Assembly: GCA_020853575.1 (NCBI GenBank)
Contig: JADYYP010000020.1
Coordinates: forward strand, 62,001-126,000
Length of the DNA stretch: 64,000 nucleotides
DNA from: Planctomycetota bacterium
GTDB lineage: Bacteria > Planctomycetota > UBA1135 > GCA-002686595
Direction: 5' to 3'
A program made the position numbers and the translations under genes. How positions within the stretch are numbered: the first letter of the stretch is position 1; the number at the start of each line of letters is the position of its first letter. The notes under the pieces are model-generated. The model did no database searches. It saw only the letters and a list, made by a program, of their open reading frames with translations, and had not been told where the DNA came from. Positions 34,688-46,300 of this stretch are shown here, piece after piece.

Positions 34688-36217
34688 CTACCCCCAGCGC
34701 GTCGGAAGTCTACGCAGCGAGGCGTCGAGAGCGCGCGACGAAGTGCGTTCGCTCAGCGCGCGCGCGGCCGCGGCAAAACACGGGGGTGTCGGCGCCAGCG
34801 CGAGCAAAACCGTGGGTGAGGCGCCGGCCCACAACGCCTCCGGCACGGACTGCGGCGATCCAAACCACAGCAGCAGGCGCGTTCGACCGCTGGCCGGGGA
34901 CAGCGCGGCGATCTCCTCCGCCGTCAGACCGTAGCGCCCGCGACCCGCGCGCGCCTCGCACACCACGGGTTGCACGTCGAACGCCCCGGGGATGTGATTC
35001 AAGCGAGCGCGCAGGAGCTCGACCTGGTCGCGCACCTCCTCGGTTTCGCAGCCGGGGACCGGGTCGAGCACGCGGATCGCGCATTCCGAGCTGGGCGCGG
35101 GCCAAGGTCCCGAGATGCGCAATGCGCGAAATGCGAGCTCGGCGGCCAGCGACCTCGACCAGTCCGCGCTCCAGGCCCCCGCCTTGACCGTGCGGCGTGC
35201 CGCGCGCCACGCTTCCACGCGCTCGGCCGCTTGCGCCAGACGCTCCAGCGCCAACGATCCGTCACCGACCGCGCGCGAGAGCTCCTCGGCGGCCAGCCAC
35301 GGGTCGTGCGGACACAACAGCGCGTCGCAGCCGGCGGCGAGCGCTCGGGCGTAGCGCGGCTCGAACGCCGCGAGCGCACCCATGTTCATCGCGTCACTGA
35401 GCACGACGCCGGTGAAGCCCATCTCGCCTCGCAGGATCTCGGTGATGACCCGGTGCGAGAGCGTCGTCGGTAGACCCGGCGCGCCGCTGAGCGCGGGGAC
35501 ATCGAGGTGCGCCACCATCACCGAATCCACGCCGTGTTGGACGAGCCGCCGGAAGGGCTCAAGCTCGACCGCGCGCAGGGTCGCGGCGTCGCGCGCGACG
35601 CTGGGCAGCTCGAGATGGGAGTCGCGCCTCGTGTTTCCGTGACCCGGGAAGTGCTTGGCGCAGGTCGCCGCGCCCCCCGCGTGCACCCCGAGAGCGTAGG
35701 CCAACGCGCGCTCGGCCGCCGCGCGCGCGTCGTCGCCGAAGCTGCGCACCGCGATGATCGGGTTGTCGCGCTCCACGTTGACGTCCGCGACCGGCGCCAA
35801 CACGACGTCGACTCCGAGCGCGCGCGCCTCGGCGCCGGTGCACTCCCCCGCGGCGCGAATCCAATCGAGCGCGTCTGCGCCTTGCTCCTCGGACGCCGCC
35901 GAAGCCAGCGCCAGCGCGGGAGGGAATCGCGTGCCTTCGGCAAAGTGCAACCCGGCACCCTGCTCGAGATCGCAAGCGACCAGCGGCGCCGAGTTCCCCA
36001 GCTCCGCGCACGTCGCGTGCAGGCGCTCGAGCAGCGGCGTCGGCGACACGGCACCACGCGGCGTGCGTCCGAACGCGACCACCAGCGCGGGCGGGAAGCG
36101 CTCGAGATAGTCACGCGAGGGCACGATCGCGTTCGGCGCCGCGACCGTGCCGGCGACGCGCACCTCGGGTGCGAGAACGGATCCGATCAAACGCTCCAGG
36201 GTGCGGCGGTCGGTCAT
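34688..36217 (-). CDS. nagZ: Glycoside hydrolase family 3 beta-N-acetylhexosaminidase (NagZ-like)
   Basis: 509 aa from ATG 36217, seven bases after the anmK stop. NagZ removes N-acetylglucosamine from anhydro-muropeptides in peptidoglycan recycling. The motif AKHFPGHGNTRRDSHLELP near 189 carries the NagZ-specific His/Asp acid-base loop, and VVLSDAMNMGAL near 272 holds the nucleophile Asp. E. coli NagZ is 341 aa. Here a second domain of about 170 residues, including an Ala/Arg-rich stretch and a Rossmann-like part, follows as in Bacillus-type two-domain enzymes. No signal peptide, so it should act in the cytoplasm. It forms an operon with anmK. Confidence 0.9.
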   Translation of the reverse strand: MTDRRTLERLIGSVLAPEVRVAGTVAAPNAIVPSRDYLERFPPALVVAFGRTPRGAVSPTPLLERLHATCAELGNSAPLVACDLEQGAGLHFAEGTRFPPALALASAASEEQGADALDWIRAAGECTGAEARALGVDVVLAPVADVNVERDNPIIAVRSFGDDARAAAERALAYALGVHAGGAATCAKHFPGHGNTRRDSHLELPSVARDAATLRAVELEPFRRLVQHGVDSVMVAHLDVPALSGAPGLPTTLSHRVITEILRGEMGFTGVVLSDAMNMGALAAFEPRYARALAAGCDALLCPHDPWLAAEELSRAVGDGSLALERLAQAAERVEAWRAARRTVKAGAWSADWSRSLAAELAFRALRISGPWPAPSSECAIRVLDPVPGCETEEVRDQVELLRARLNHIPGAFDVQPVVCEARAGRGRYGLTAEEIAALSPASGRTRLLLWFGSPQSVPEALWAGASPTVLLALAPTPPCFAAAARALSERTSSRALDASLRRLPTRWG

Positions 36218-36224
36218 CGGGCGA

Positions 36225-37454
36225 TCAAGCGAGCACGGGCCACGAGAGCTTGCCGAGCGCACGCCCCGCGCGCGCTCCTGTCGCGTTGGGCTTGGTGGTC
36301 GGCACAGCGAGCACGTTGCGAGCGGCGAGCGTCGCGAACACCACGGCCTCGCGCGCGTCGGGATCGACGCCGAAGTCCGCGCCCGACGCCAGCGGGTGCG
36401 GGCAATGCAGCGCCAAGGTGTTCATCACCCGCGCATGGTGCACGCCCCCACCGCACACCACTAGCCAGTGCACGGGAGCACCGTGCTCCCGCAGCGCGCG
36501 GGCGACGCTGAGCGCGACGAAGTCCGCGGCCGTCGCCAACAAGTCCTCGTCGCGAGTGACGCCCATGGCGCGCGCCCGAGCGACCACCGACAGCACCCAG
36601 CTCTCGCCGAACGTGTCGCGTCCGGTGCTCTTGGGTGGCGCGCGCTTCAAGAACTCGTGGGCCATGAGCTCGTCGAGCAGCGCCTTGTGGGGCGTGCCCT
36701 GCATGGCGCGAGCGCCGTCGCGGTCGAAAGGCTGGCTCAAGAGCCGCCGCGCGAGGCCGTCGAGCAGGCTGTTCGCCGGACCGCAGTCGAATGCGCGGGC
36801 GTCGAGCGCCGCTTCGTCGGAGAGGAACGTCAGATTGGCCATGCCGCCGAGATTGAGCACAGCGGCCGGGCGCGGCAACTCGGCGAAGATCAGGTCGTCG
36901 GCGAGCGCCGACACGGGTGCGCCCTCGCCGCCGCAGGCGATATCGCGCGTGCGGAAGTCGCTGACCACCGCGCAGCCTGAGTGCTCTGCCACCTCATCGC
37001 CATCCCCCAGCTGAAGCGTCGCGGCTCCGCTGGCCTCGCAGCCGTCGTGGTGCCAGACGGTCTGTCCATGGCTGCCGACCAGGTCCGGCTCGAGCGCGCT
37101 GCGGCGCGCGACGTCGCGCAGCGCGCGACCGAACGCTCGCCCGAGATCCCGCGAAAGCAGCGCGCACTCCCGCAGCCCCGTTGGCGCACCGTCGAGCACG
37201 GCCCGCACGCGCAGCGCGAGCTCGGCCTCGAAGGGCAGGGTGTCGAAGGCCAGCACGCGCGGCGTTCCGAGCTCGGCCGCGCGCTCGAAACGCACCAGCG
37301 CCACGTCGATGCCGTCGGCCGAGGTTCCCGAGAGCACGCCGCCGACGACGGCGCTCCCGTCGTGCAGCTTGGCGCGCAATTCGTCGATCGGGTGAGTCCG
37401 CAAGGCGCCGAGAGGATAGCGGCAGAGCGCGGCCGAAGGCAGGATCAGCGCCAT
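36225..37454 (-). CDS. anmK: Anhydro-N-acetylmuramic acid kinase
   Basis: AnmK opens and phosphorylates 1,6-anhydro-MurNAc to MurNAc-6-phosphate, the step after NagZ. The reading frame from ATG 37454 gives 409 aa. The ATP-binding loop VLSGTSADGIDVAL starts near residue 39, about 30 residues later than in E. coli. Other motifs are VGSHGQTVWHH (near 127), VSDFRTRDIACGGEGAP near 160, NLGGMANLTFL near 190, FDCGPANSLLD near 210 and VVCGGGVHHARVM near 325. The ATG shares CATG with the start of the divergent response-regulator gene, and no ribosome-binding site precedes it, so the true start may be a little further in (TTG 37403). nagZ follows after 7 nt. Confidence 0.9.
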   Translation of the reverse strand: MALILPSAALCRYPLGALRTHPIDELRAKLHDGSAVVGGVLSGTSADGIDVALVRFERAAELGTPRVLAFDTLPFEAELALRVRAVLDGAPTGLRECALLSRDLGRAFGRALRDVARRSALEPDLVGSHGQTVWHHDGCEASGAATLQLGDGDEVAEHSGCAVVSDFRTRDIACGGEGAPVSALADDLIFAELPRPAAVLNLGGMANLTFLSDEAALDARAFDCGPANSLLDGLARRLLSQPFDRDGARAMQGTPHKALLDELMAHEFLKRAPPKSTGRDTFGESWVLSVVARARAMGVTRDEDLLATAADFVALSVARALREHGAPVHWLVVCGGGVHHARVMNTLALHCPHPLASGADFGVDPDAREAVVFATLAARNVLAVPTTKPNATGARAGRALGKLSWPVLA

Positions 37455-38853
37455 GGCAAGCGAACGCTCGATCGTGATGGTGGTCGACGACGACGGCGAC
37501 ATCCGTATGTCGCTCGAGATGATGCTGCAGTACGAGGGCTTCGAGGTGTGGACCGCGCGCGACGGGAACGAAGCGCTGTCGCGCATCGAGCGCGAGGAGC
37601 GCGAGGGCCGCGCCGCCAAGGTGCTCTTGTGCGACGTCAAGATGCCCAAGCTCGACGGACTCGAGTTGCTCGACGTGTTGGCCCAGCGCGCCGTGCGTCC
37701 GAGCGTGATCATGATCAGTGGCCATGCCGACATCGCGACCGCCGTCGACGCGCTCAAGCGTGGCGCGCTCGACTTCCTCGAGAAGCCGCTGGAGCGCAAC
37801 CGCGTCGTGGTCTCGATCAAGAACGCGATCCGCGAGTTGCGCCTGGCCCACGAGAACGTCTCGCTCAAGCGCAGGTTGTCGGAGCCCTACAACCTGATCG
37901 GATCCAGTCCGGCGATGCGCGCGCTGCGCGACGCGGTGAGCAAGGTCGCGCTCAGCGACGCCTCGGTGCTGATCACCGGCGAGAACGGCTCGGGCAAGGA
38001 GATCGTCGCGCGCCAGATCCACGTTTCGAGTGCGCGTGCCGCTGGCCCATTCGTCACGGTCAACTGCGCCGCGATCCCCTCCGAGTTGATCGAGTCGGAA
38101 TTGTTCGGTCACGAGAAGGGCAGCTTCACCGGTGCGATCGACAAGCGCATCGGGCACTTCGAGCTGGCGCACGAAGGCACGCTGTTCCTCGATGAAATCG
38201 GGGACATGCCGCTCGCTGCGCAGGCCAAGGTGCTGCGCGCGCTCGAGTCGCGCGAGGTGACGCGCGTCGGGGGCCAGAAGGCGCAGCCGGTCGACATCCG
38301 CATCGTCGCGGCCACGAATGCCGACTTGGCACAGGCCGTCGAAGCCAAGACCTTTCGGATGGACCTGTTCTATCGACTCAACGTCGTGCCCGTGCGTGTC
38401 CCGGCGCTGCGCGACCGGCTCGAGGACGTGCCCCAGCTTTGTCAGCACTTCCTGCGTGAGATCGCCGCCCGCTCGGGCCGCGCGCCCCACACGCTGAGCA
38501 GCGAAGCGCTGGAGCGCCTGCTGTCGTTGTCGTTTCCAGGGAACGTCCGCCAACTGCGCAACTTGCTCGAAGGTGCCACCGTGCTGGCCGAGGGGACCTC
38601 GATCTCGCGCGACGAGATCGAGCGCATCCTCGAAAACGGTCCGGCACTCGGCAGCCCCGCGCGCGCGGCCGCAACGGCCACCGACGACCCGTTCCTCTCG
38701 GCCACGTTCGAAGAATTCAAGGACCGCAGTGAGGCGCTGTTCTTCCGGCGCAAGCTGGCCGAGTTCGAAGGCAACGTGAAGCGCACTTCGGAAATGCTCA
38801 ACATGCAGCGCTCCCATCTCTACAAGAAGCTCGAGCGCTACGGTCTGCGCTGA
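37453..38853 (+). CDS. Sigma-54-dependent NtrC-family response regulator
   Basis: 466 aa. Domain order is receiver (1-125), AAA+ activator (about 140-380) and Fis-type helix-turn-helix (about 425-466). The receiver has VDDD at 11-14, phosphoacceptor Asp61 (LLCDVKMPKLDG) and Lys in FLEKPLERN near 113. The AAA+ part has Walker A GENGSGKE near 177, the sigma-54 loop GSFTGA near 221 (Ser in the usual GAFTGA), Walker B GTLFLDEIGDMP, and ATNADL. The end is FEGNVKRTSEMLNMQRSHLYKKLERYG. No histidine kinase is adjacent, so it is an orphan regulator in this window. AGGA lies about 8 nt before ATG 37453. Confidence 0.93.
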   Translation: MASERSIVMVVDDDGDIRMSLEMMLQYEGFEVWTARDGNEALSRIEREEREGRAAKVLLCDVKMPKLDGLELLDVLAQRAVRPSVIMISGHADIATAVDALKRGALDFLEKPLERNRVVVSIKNAIRELRLAHENVSLKRRLSEPYNLIGSSPAMRALRDAVSKVALSDASVLITGENGSGKEIVARQIHVSSARAAGPFVTVNCAAIPSELIESELFGHEKGSFTGAIDKRIGHFELAHEGTLFLDEIGDMPLAAQAKVLRALESREVTRVGGQKAQPVDIRIVAATNADLAQAVEAKTFRMDLFYRLNVVPVRVPALRDRLEDVPQLCQHFLREIAARSGRAPHTLSSEALERLLSLSFPGNVRQLRNLLEGATVLAEGTSISRDEIERILENGPALGSPARAAATATDDPFLSATFEEFKDRSEALFFRRKLAEFEGNVKRTSEMLNMQRSHLYKKLERYGLR

Positions 38854-38926
38854 TTCGTGTCCGCGCTCTCACGTTGCCCGCGGCGGCAAGTCGTAGGGCA
38901 CGAGCCGGCCTCGCAGAGGGAAATGC

Positions 38927-38960
38927 GCGAGGCCCGCACGCCGGGACGCGCGGGCCTCGC
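38927..38960. terminator. Bidirectional hairpin terminator between convergent genes
   Basis: Perfect 11-bp inverted repeat GCGAGGCCCGC ... GCGGGCCTCGC with a 12-nt loop. It lies between the ends of the response regulator (38853, plus) and the LysM gene (38995, minus). There is no T-run on either side, so termination may be partial or factor-dependent. Confidence 0.6.
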
Positions 38961-38994
38961 TGGTCGGGTCGCGGCGCGACTCGATCGAACGCGC

Positions 38995-39849
38995 TCAGAT
39001 CTGCGGGATGCGCAGTTTCATGCCGACTTTCAGCTTGTTCGCGTCTTCGCCGATCACGTCCTTGTTGGCGTCGTAGATCTTCTTCCAGTGCTTCGAAGTG
39101 CCGTACACGTTCTTGGAGATCGTGCCCAGCACGTCGCCCGACTTGACCGTGTAGGTGCCGTCGACGACCGCTCCGTTCGACTTGCTCGCGTCCGCTTGGT
39201 TGTTCTTGATCGCGGCAGCACCTTGACCGGCGCTGCTCGAGGGCTGCACGGCGACCAAGATCTTCGAACCCGCGCCGAGTTGCGCTTCGTCGATGCCTTC
39301 GTTCGCCGCGCGCAATCGCGCGACGTGCAAGGGCGAGCCGTAGAACTTCTGCGCCAGCGCCTTGAGCGTGTCGCCGGCCTTCCAGGTGTAGACCATGAAA
39401 TCCTCCGAGGTGGTCGGCTCGAGGCCTTCCTTGGAGAGGATGAACGCGTTCGCGGCAGGAACCGGTGTGACGTTCGCGGGCGGCGCCGTGAGCGGAGCGC
39501 TTTCGGGCTTGGACTGCGGCACGTTCGCAGCAGCCTGGTTGGCCCCCGTCGCGCCGGGCGCGCCTTGGGCTTCGTTCGCGGGCGAGGTCTTGGGCTGCAC
39601 ACCGACGTTCAGCGCTCCAGCGGGTTGCGCTTGGAGTGCGGGTTGGTTCGCGCCATCGGCCACGGGGGCCGGCGGGTTTTCCACAGCCCCTTTGGCGAGC
39701 GTCTCCTCCTGCAGGCGGCGCGCGCCGCGGCGGTCGCGCGACAGGGGGATATTGCCTCCTTCGTCGGAGTCCGCGCTGAGCGAGATTCCGAGGATGACGG
39801 CGACCAGGAACAACACGGCCACGACGACGATTTTCTCGAGACGGCCCAT
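38995..39849 (-). CDS. Membrane-anchored protein with two LysM domains
   Basis: 284 aa. One N-terminal membrane helix (IVVVAVLFLVAVILGISL, residues 7-24) anchors it. Residues about 45-140 are a Pro/Ala/Gln-rich linker. Two LysM-like domains follow: about 152-202 (YTWKAGDTLKALAQKFYGSP) and about 233-284 (YTVKSGDVLGTISKNVYGTS). LysM binds N-acetylglucosamine in peptidoglycan. It is alone on the minus strand and converges on the response regulator. Confidence 0.85.
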   Translation of the reverse strand: MGRLEKIVVVAVLFLVAVILGISLSADSDEGGNIPLSRDRRGARRLQEETLAKGAVENPPAPVADGANQPALQAQPAGALNVGVQPKTSPANEAQGAPGATGANQAAANVPQSKPESAPLTAPPANVTPVPAANAFILSKEGLEPTTSEDFMVYTWKAGDTLKALAQKFYGSPLHVARLRAANEGIDEAQLGAGSKILVAVQPSSSAGQGAAAIKNNQADASKSNGAVVDGTYTVKSGDVLGTISKNVYGTSKHWKKIYDANKDVIGEDANKLKVGMKLRIPQI

Positions 39850-40223
39850 GGATGCAGAGCGCCCCTCCTAAAGCCTTGGATCCTTTGACCTTGCGCGCGC
39901 CGAGGCGTTCGGTGCGCGTGTGCGTTGCGAGGCCCTGAGCTTTTTCGCTCAGTGTCGACCTCGAGGGCACAAGCAAGCCAAACCGCGCACGGGTTTTCCA
40001 CAAAATCCTGCGTGTTGTGGAGCTTTGTCCACTGGATGAAGGGGTTGGTAGGCGAGCGGCGCCGCACGTTTCCACGGTTTCCCCACAGCCTGGTGGAGCG
40101 CCGAAAGGCCGTCCGCGCTTGTCCCACCCAGGCGCGCCCGCTAACCTCCGCGCCCGGCCTGCGCGCGGTCCGCTCCGTCGCTTTCGACGGGGTCCCAAGA
40201 CAGCCCCGCCCGCTCCACCTCCG
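39850..40223. other. 374-bp intergenic region with clustered DnaA-box-like motifs
   Basis: Between the divergent LysM and lipoprotein genes. It is visibly less GC-rich than its surroundings in 39990-40040. Four same-orientation motifs resemble the DnaA box TTATCCACA: TTTTCCACA at 39994, TTGTCCACT at 40025, TTTCCACG at 40069 and TTCCCCACA at 40079. Another TTTTCCACA sits at 39677 inside the LysM gene. It may be a replication- or DnaA-related regulatory region, but motif resemblance is all the support there is. The rest holds presumably divergent promoters that I cannot delimit. Confidence 0.3.
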
Positions 40224-40735
40224 ATGCTGCGTTCACTCCTTTTCGCGGCGGCCGGCTGCCTGGCCGTTTCCTGCGCCACCAACCCCGCCGGAGGCGGCTC
40301 CGGCCGCGCCCTGCGGGTCAGCTTGCTCGACTACCGCAGCCAGAAGTCCTTCGAGCTGGTCAGCGAGTCGCACACCTCGCGGGTCGAGCAGTACTCGCAG
40401 GTTCGCGCGCAGCCCAGCCGCAAGGTGCAAACCGACGAGATCATGGGCCAGCTCGTGGACTGGATGGACGACCACGAGTTCGGTCGACTGGCGCTCGCGG
40501 GCCCGGCGCCGCGGAGCGCCCCGGAGCGCGCCGTGTGGTCGCTGGAGCTGGAGGAGCCCGAGGGCGTGCGGCACTGCCTGCTGATCAAGGACATGCCCGC
40601 CGCCGACGGATTGGCGTGTCGTCAGTTGATCGCCGGCGTGCTGGACATCTTCAACAACACCTACGGCGCGCAGACGGTCGAGGTCAAGGAAGGCGAGACT
40701 CCGTTCCAGGCCCCGGAAGCGCCGCGCCGCAAGAA

Positions 40736-40739
<4 letters not shown>
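40224..40739 (+). CDS. Small lipoprotein of unknown function
   Basis: 171 aa from ATG 40224. Lipobox CLAVSCATN (Cys near 17) after a hydrophobic signal. No recognised domain. The middle (about 45-135) contains MGQLVDWMDDHEFGRLALAG and RAVWSLELEEPEG. The C-terminal end is charged (APRRKK). Its stop overlaps the likely kdsB start (GTGA), so it should be co-transcribed with kdsB and perhaps pyrG. Confidence 0.75.
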
Positions 40740-43316
<2,577 letters not shown>

Positions 43317-43332
43317 CGCGCCCCGAGGATCG

Positions 43333-46300
43333 CTAGCGGTTGCGGAAGACCTCGACCCAGCGCTCCAGCGCGCCTTCCAGCCGTTTGCTGGAGTGCAGCG
43401 CCTCCGCTGCGCGCAGCACCCCGGCCGAGTCGACGAACAAGAGCCAGCTCTGGTGCGCATCGCTGGCGAGCTCGGGCATGGACGGCGACGGCTTCGCGTC
43501 TTCAGCGCTCGCTCCGTGGCGCACGATCGAGAGCCTAGGTCGGAACTCCTCCAGCAGCGTCTCGTCGAACCCGCGCAGCAGCCGCACGAAAGCCGCCTCG
43601 GGGAGCGCGCGCGGCACGGCGACCACCGCCGCGACCCCGAGCTCGCGCCGGGTGACCAGACGCTCGAGCTCGTACACGCGCTCCAACATGCGCTTGGTCG
43701 AGCGCTCGACGTCGAACGCACCTTGAGCGTCGAGATCGGGCATCGGCAGCCAGGCGCACAGCGTGCCCTTGGGGCTGCGCGGCATCCCCGGCATGGCGCG
43801 GTTGACAGCGTCGCGGAACTCGACCACGCGCGGCAGATGCAGCGGAATCGGCGCCGGCACGCGCGCGAGCGGCGCGTATTGCGCGCTGCGATCGAGGCGC
43901 TGCACGCTGATCGACGCGGCCTTGAACGACCCCGTCGAGGTCGCGAATCCCAGATAGCCTTCGAGCGCTTCACCGTCCGGCGTGTGGTAGCTCCCGACGT
44001 AGTCGCCGCCGATGAACACGTGCAGGGCTCCGCCGTCGATCGCCAGCTCGACGTCGAAGGCCGCAACGGTGCGGCCGAAGTCGTGGCGACCGCCTTGGCG
44101 CGCTCCGGGCAGCGCCGCTTCGCGCTCGTAGAGGCCCGAGATCGACCAGTCGACGTGATCGAGCTCGGCCGGCTCGTCCTTGTCGCCAATCGCGTAGGAG
44201 TAGTCCCCGGCCGAGAATTGCAGCCGCGCCTGGCGGTCGCGTCGCTCGTAGCCGACGACGATGCAGCCGGAGACGAACGCGGTCGTCGGAGCGATGCGCA
44301 GTCGCACGCTGTAGCGCCCCGCATCGAGCCACAAGTTCGAGCGCACGAAAGCGTCGCGGGTGTGGATCGCCCGATCGGTCGTGCCGCTGCCGGTCCGCGG
44401 AGTGGCGCGGCCGACGTGAAGCTGCGCGCGCTCATCGACGCACCACAGACCGCGCACGCGGTGGCGCTCGTAGTCGGTCAGCCCATCCTCGATCCAACCC
44501 CATGGCTGGAGCGCGCGCCGCGGCTCGTCGAACGGATGGAGCTTGCCCGCGGCGAGCTCGGGAATTTGATCCGAACCGCCCTGGCGCGGCACACCCAGCC
44601 ACTGTGCGATGCGCTCGCGATCGGCGGCGAGCGCCGCGGCGGCCCAAGCGCGCCCGTCGGACTGGTAGGCACGCACGGCGGCCGCGTAGACCTCGAGCAG
44701 TGCCCGCGTGCGACCGAGTCGCGGCAGCATGGGCGCGGTCCCCAGGGGAGCGCCGAGCTCGAAGCCGCGGCGCGCGATGTCCAGTCCCAAGGCCCAAGCG
44801 GCCTCGCGCCGGCCCGAAGCCGCGCACAGCTCGCGCAACGACTGATCGACCGAGTTCCAGCGTTCGTCGACTCCCAGCGACCAAGCCCAGGCCCAGGCGG
44901 CGCCCGGCTCGTCTCCCAGCCGTCGCAGGAGCTCTCCAGCGGCGCGCGCGTGATCCTGGCCGAGCCACGGCTCGGCGCGCGCACGCGACCAGACCCACGT
45001 GGGTTCGTCGAGCACGAGCTCGGACGCGCGCGTCTCACCGGCACTCGGCGTGTAGCGCTGGGTGAAAGGCGCGAGCTCGCGCCAATAGAACCCGCCGACG
45101 AAGCTCGCGAACTTCTCCGTGAAGGCCTCGAAGTCCTTGGGACGGCCTTCCTTGCCATCGCAGAAATGCGCGCAGAATGCGCTGAACGCATCGCGCTTGT
45201 CGGAACGACGGCTGCGCATGAAGGCCTCGAGCTGCGCCGCGAACAGCGGGACCTTCGAGGGCTCGTCGTACCACGAGCGCAGGAACACGTAGAGCGCGTA
45301 GCCGGCCACGTAGTTGTCGCGGTAATCCTCGATCCCGCCACCCACGAGCTTCTCGAGATTCTCGCGACCGCCGTAGCCGCGGTAGCGCGCGTCGTCGAGC
45401 GTGCCGAACGACGCATGCGTGGCGACGAACTCGCGATCCTCGATGTTCGCGTAGGCCGCGGCGGTCCACACCGCGCGCCCCTCGGACAGCCACGCTGGAA
45501 TCCCTGGATACAACGCGCCGTCGAAGCGGTGCGTCAGCTCGTGCGTCAACCCGCGGCCGAGCCCCTCGATCGTCGAGCACGCCATGCGCAACGTCGTCAC
45601 GTCACCGCTTTGGAAGCCCCCGGCCCAGAAGAACGGCGAACCCTCGCTCTCCAATCCACTGGCCTCAGGCGCGAGCCGCACCAAGCCCTGTCGTGCTTCG
45701 AACGGATCGCTCCCGTACCACGCGACCAGCCGGCGGTGGTGATCCTCGACGGTCTGCGCCGCGCCGAGCAGCGTGGCGTGGCCACACACGGTCTCGATGC
45801 GATACAGAGCGTTCGGCGAGAGCGCGACTCCGGGTGCCGCGAACGTCGCGTGCTCGCGCGTGAAGCGATCGCGCGCGGCGCCGTCCAGCGCCTCGAGGGT
45901 CTCGATCGAAAGCGGCTCACCGTTCTCGCGCGCGAGCTGCTCACGAGCTCTGGTCAGCGCACTCTCCGCCGCGCGCAGCGCTTTGGACAAGTCCGGAGCC
46001 TTGGGGCCCTCGAGGTCGTGGAACCCCGCCTGCACACCGAGCCCGCGCAGCAGCAGCGCACATTCGATGGCCGTGCCGAGCTCGCCCGTGTTGCTCGCGC
46101 CCGCCAGCTTGCGTTCGAGCGCCTCGAGCGTCGCCTTGCGCGCTGCGCTCGAGACGGGGAAGGCCGCACCCAGCGCGGGCGCGTGCGTGCGCAGGACTTC
46201 GGGAGCGGCGTGCGCGACCTCGCGACCGAGCCCCGCGGCCCAGTGCGCGATCACCACGCTCTCCAGGTCCTTGTCCGCGTCCTTGCGTGCCCGGAGAGCG

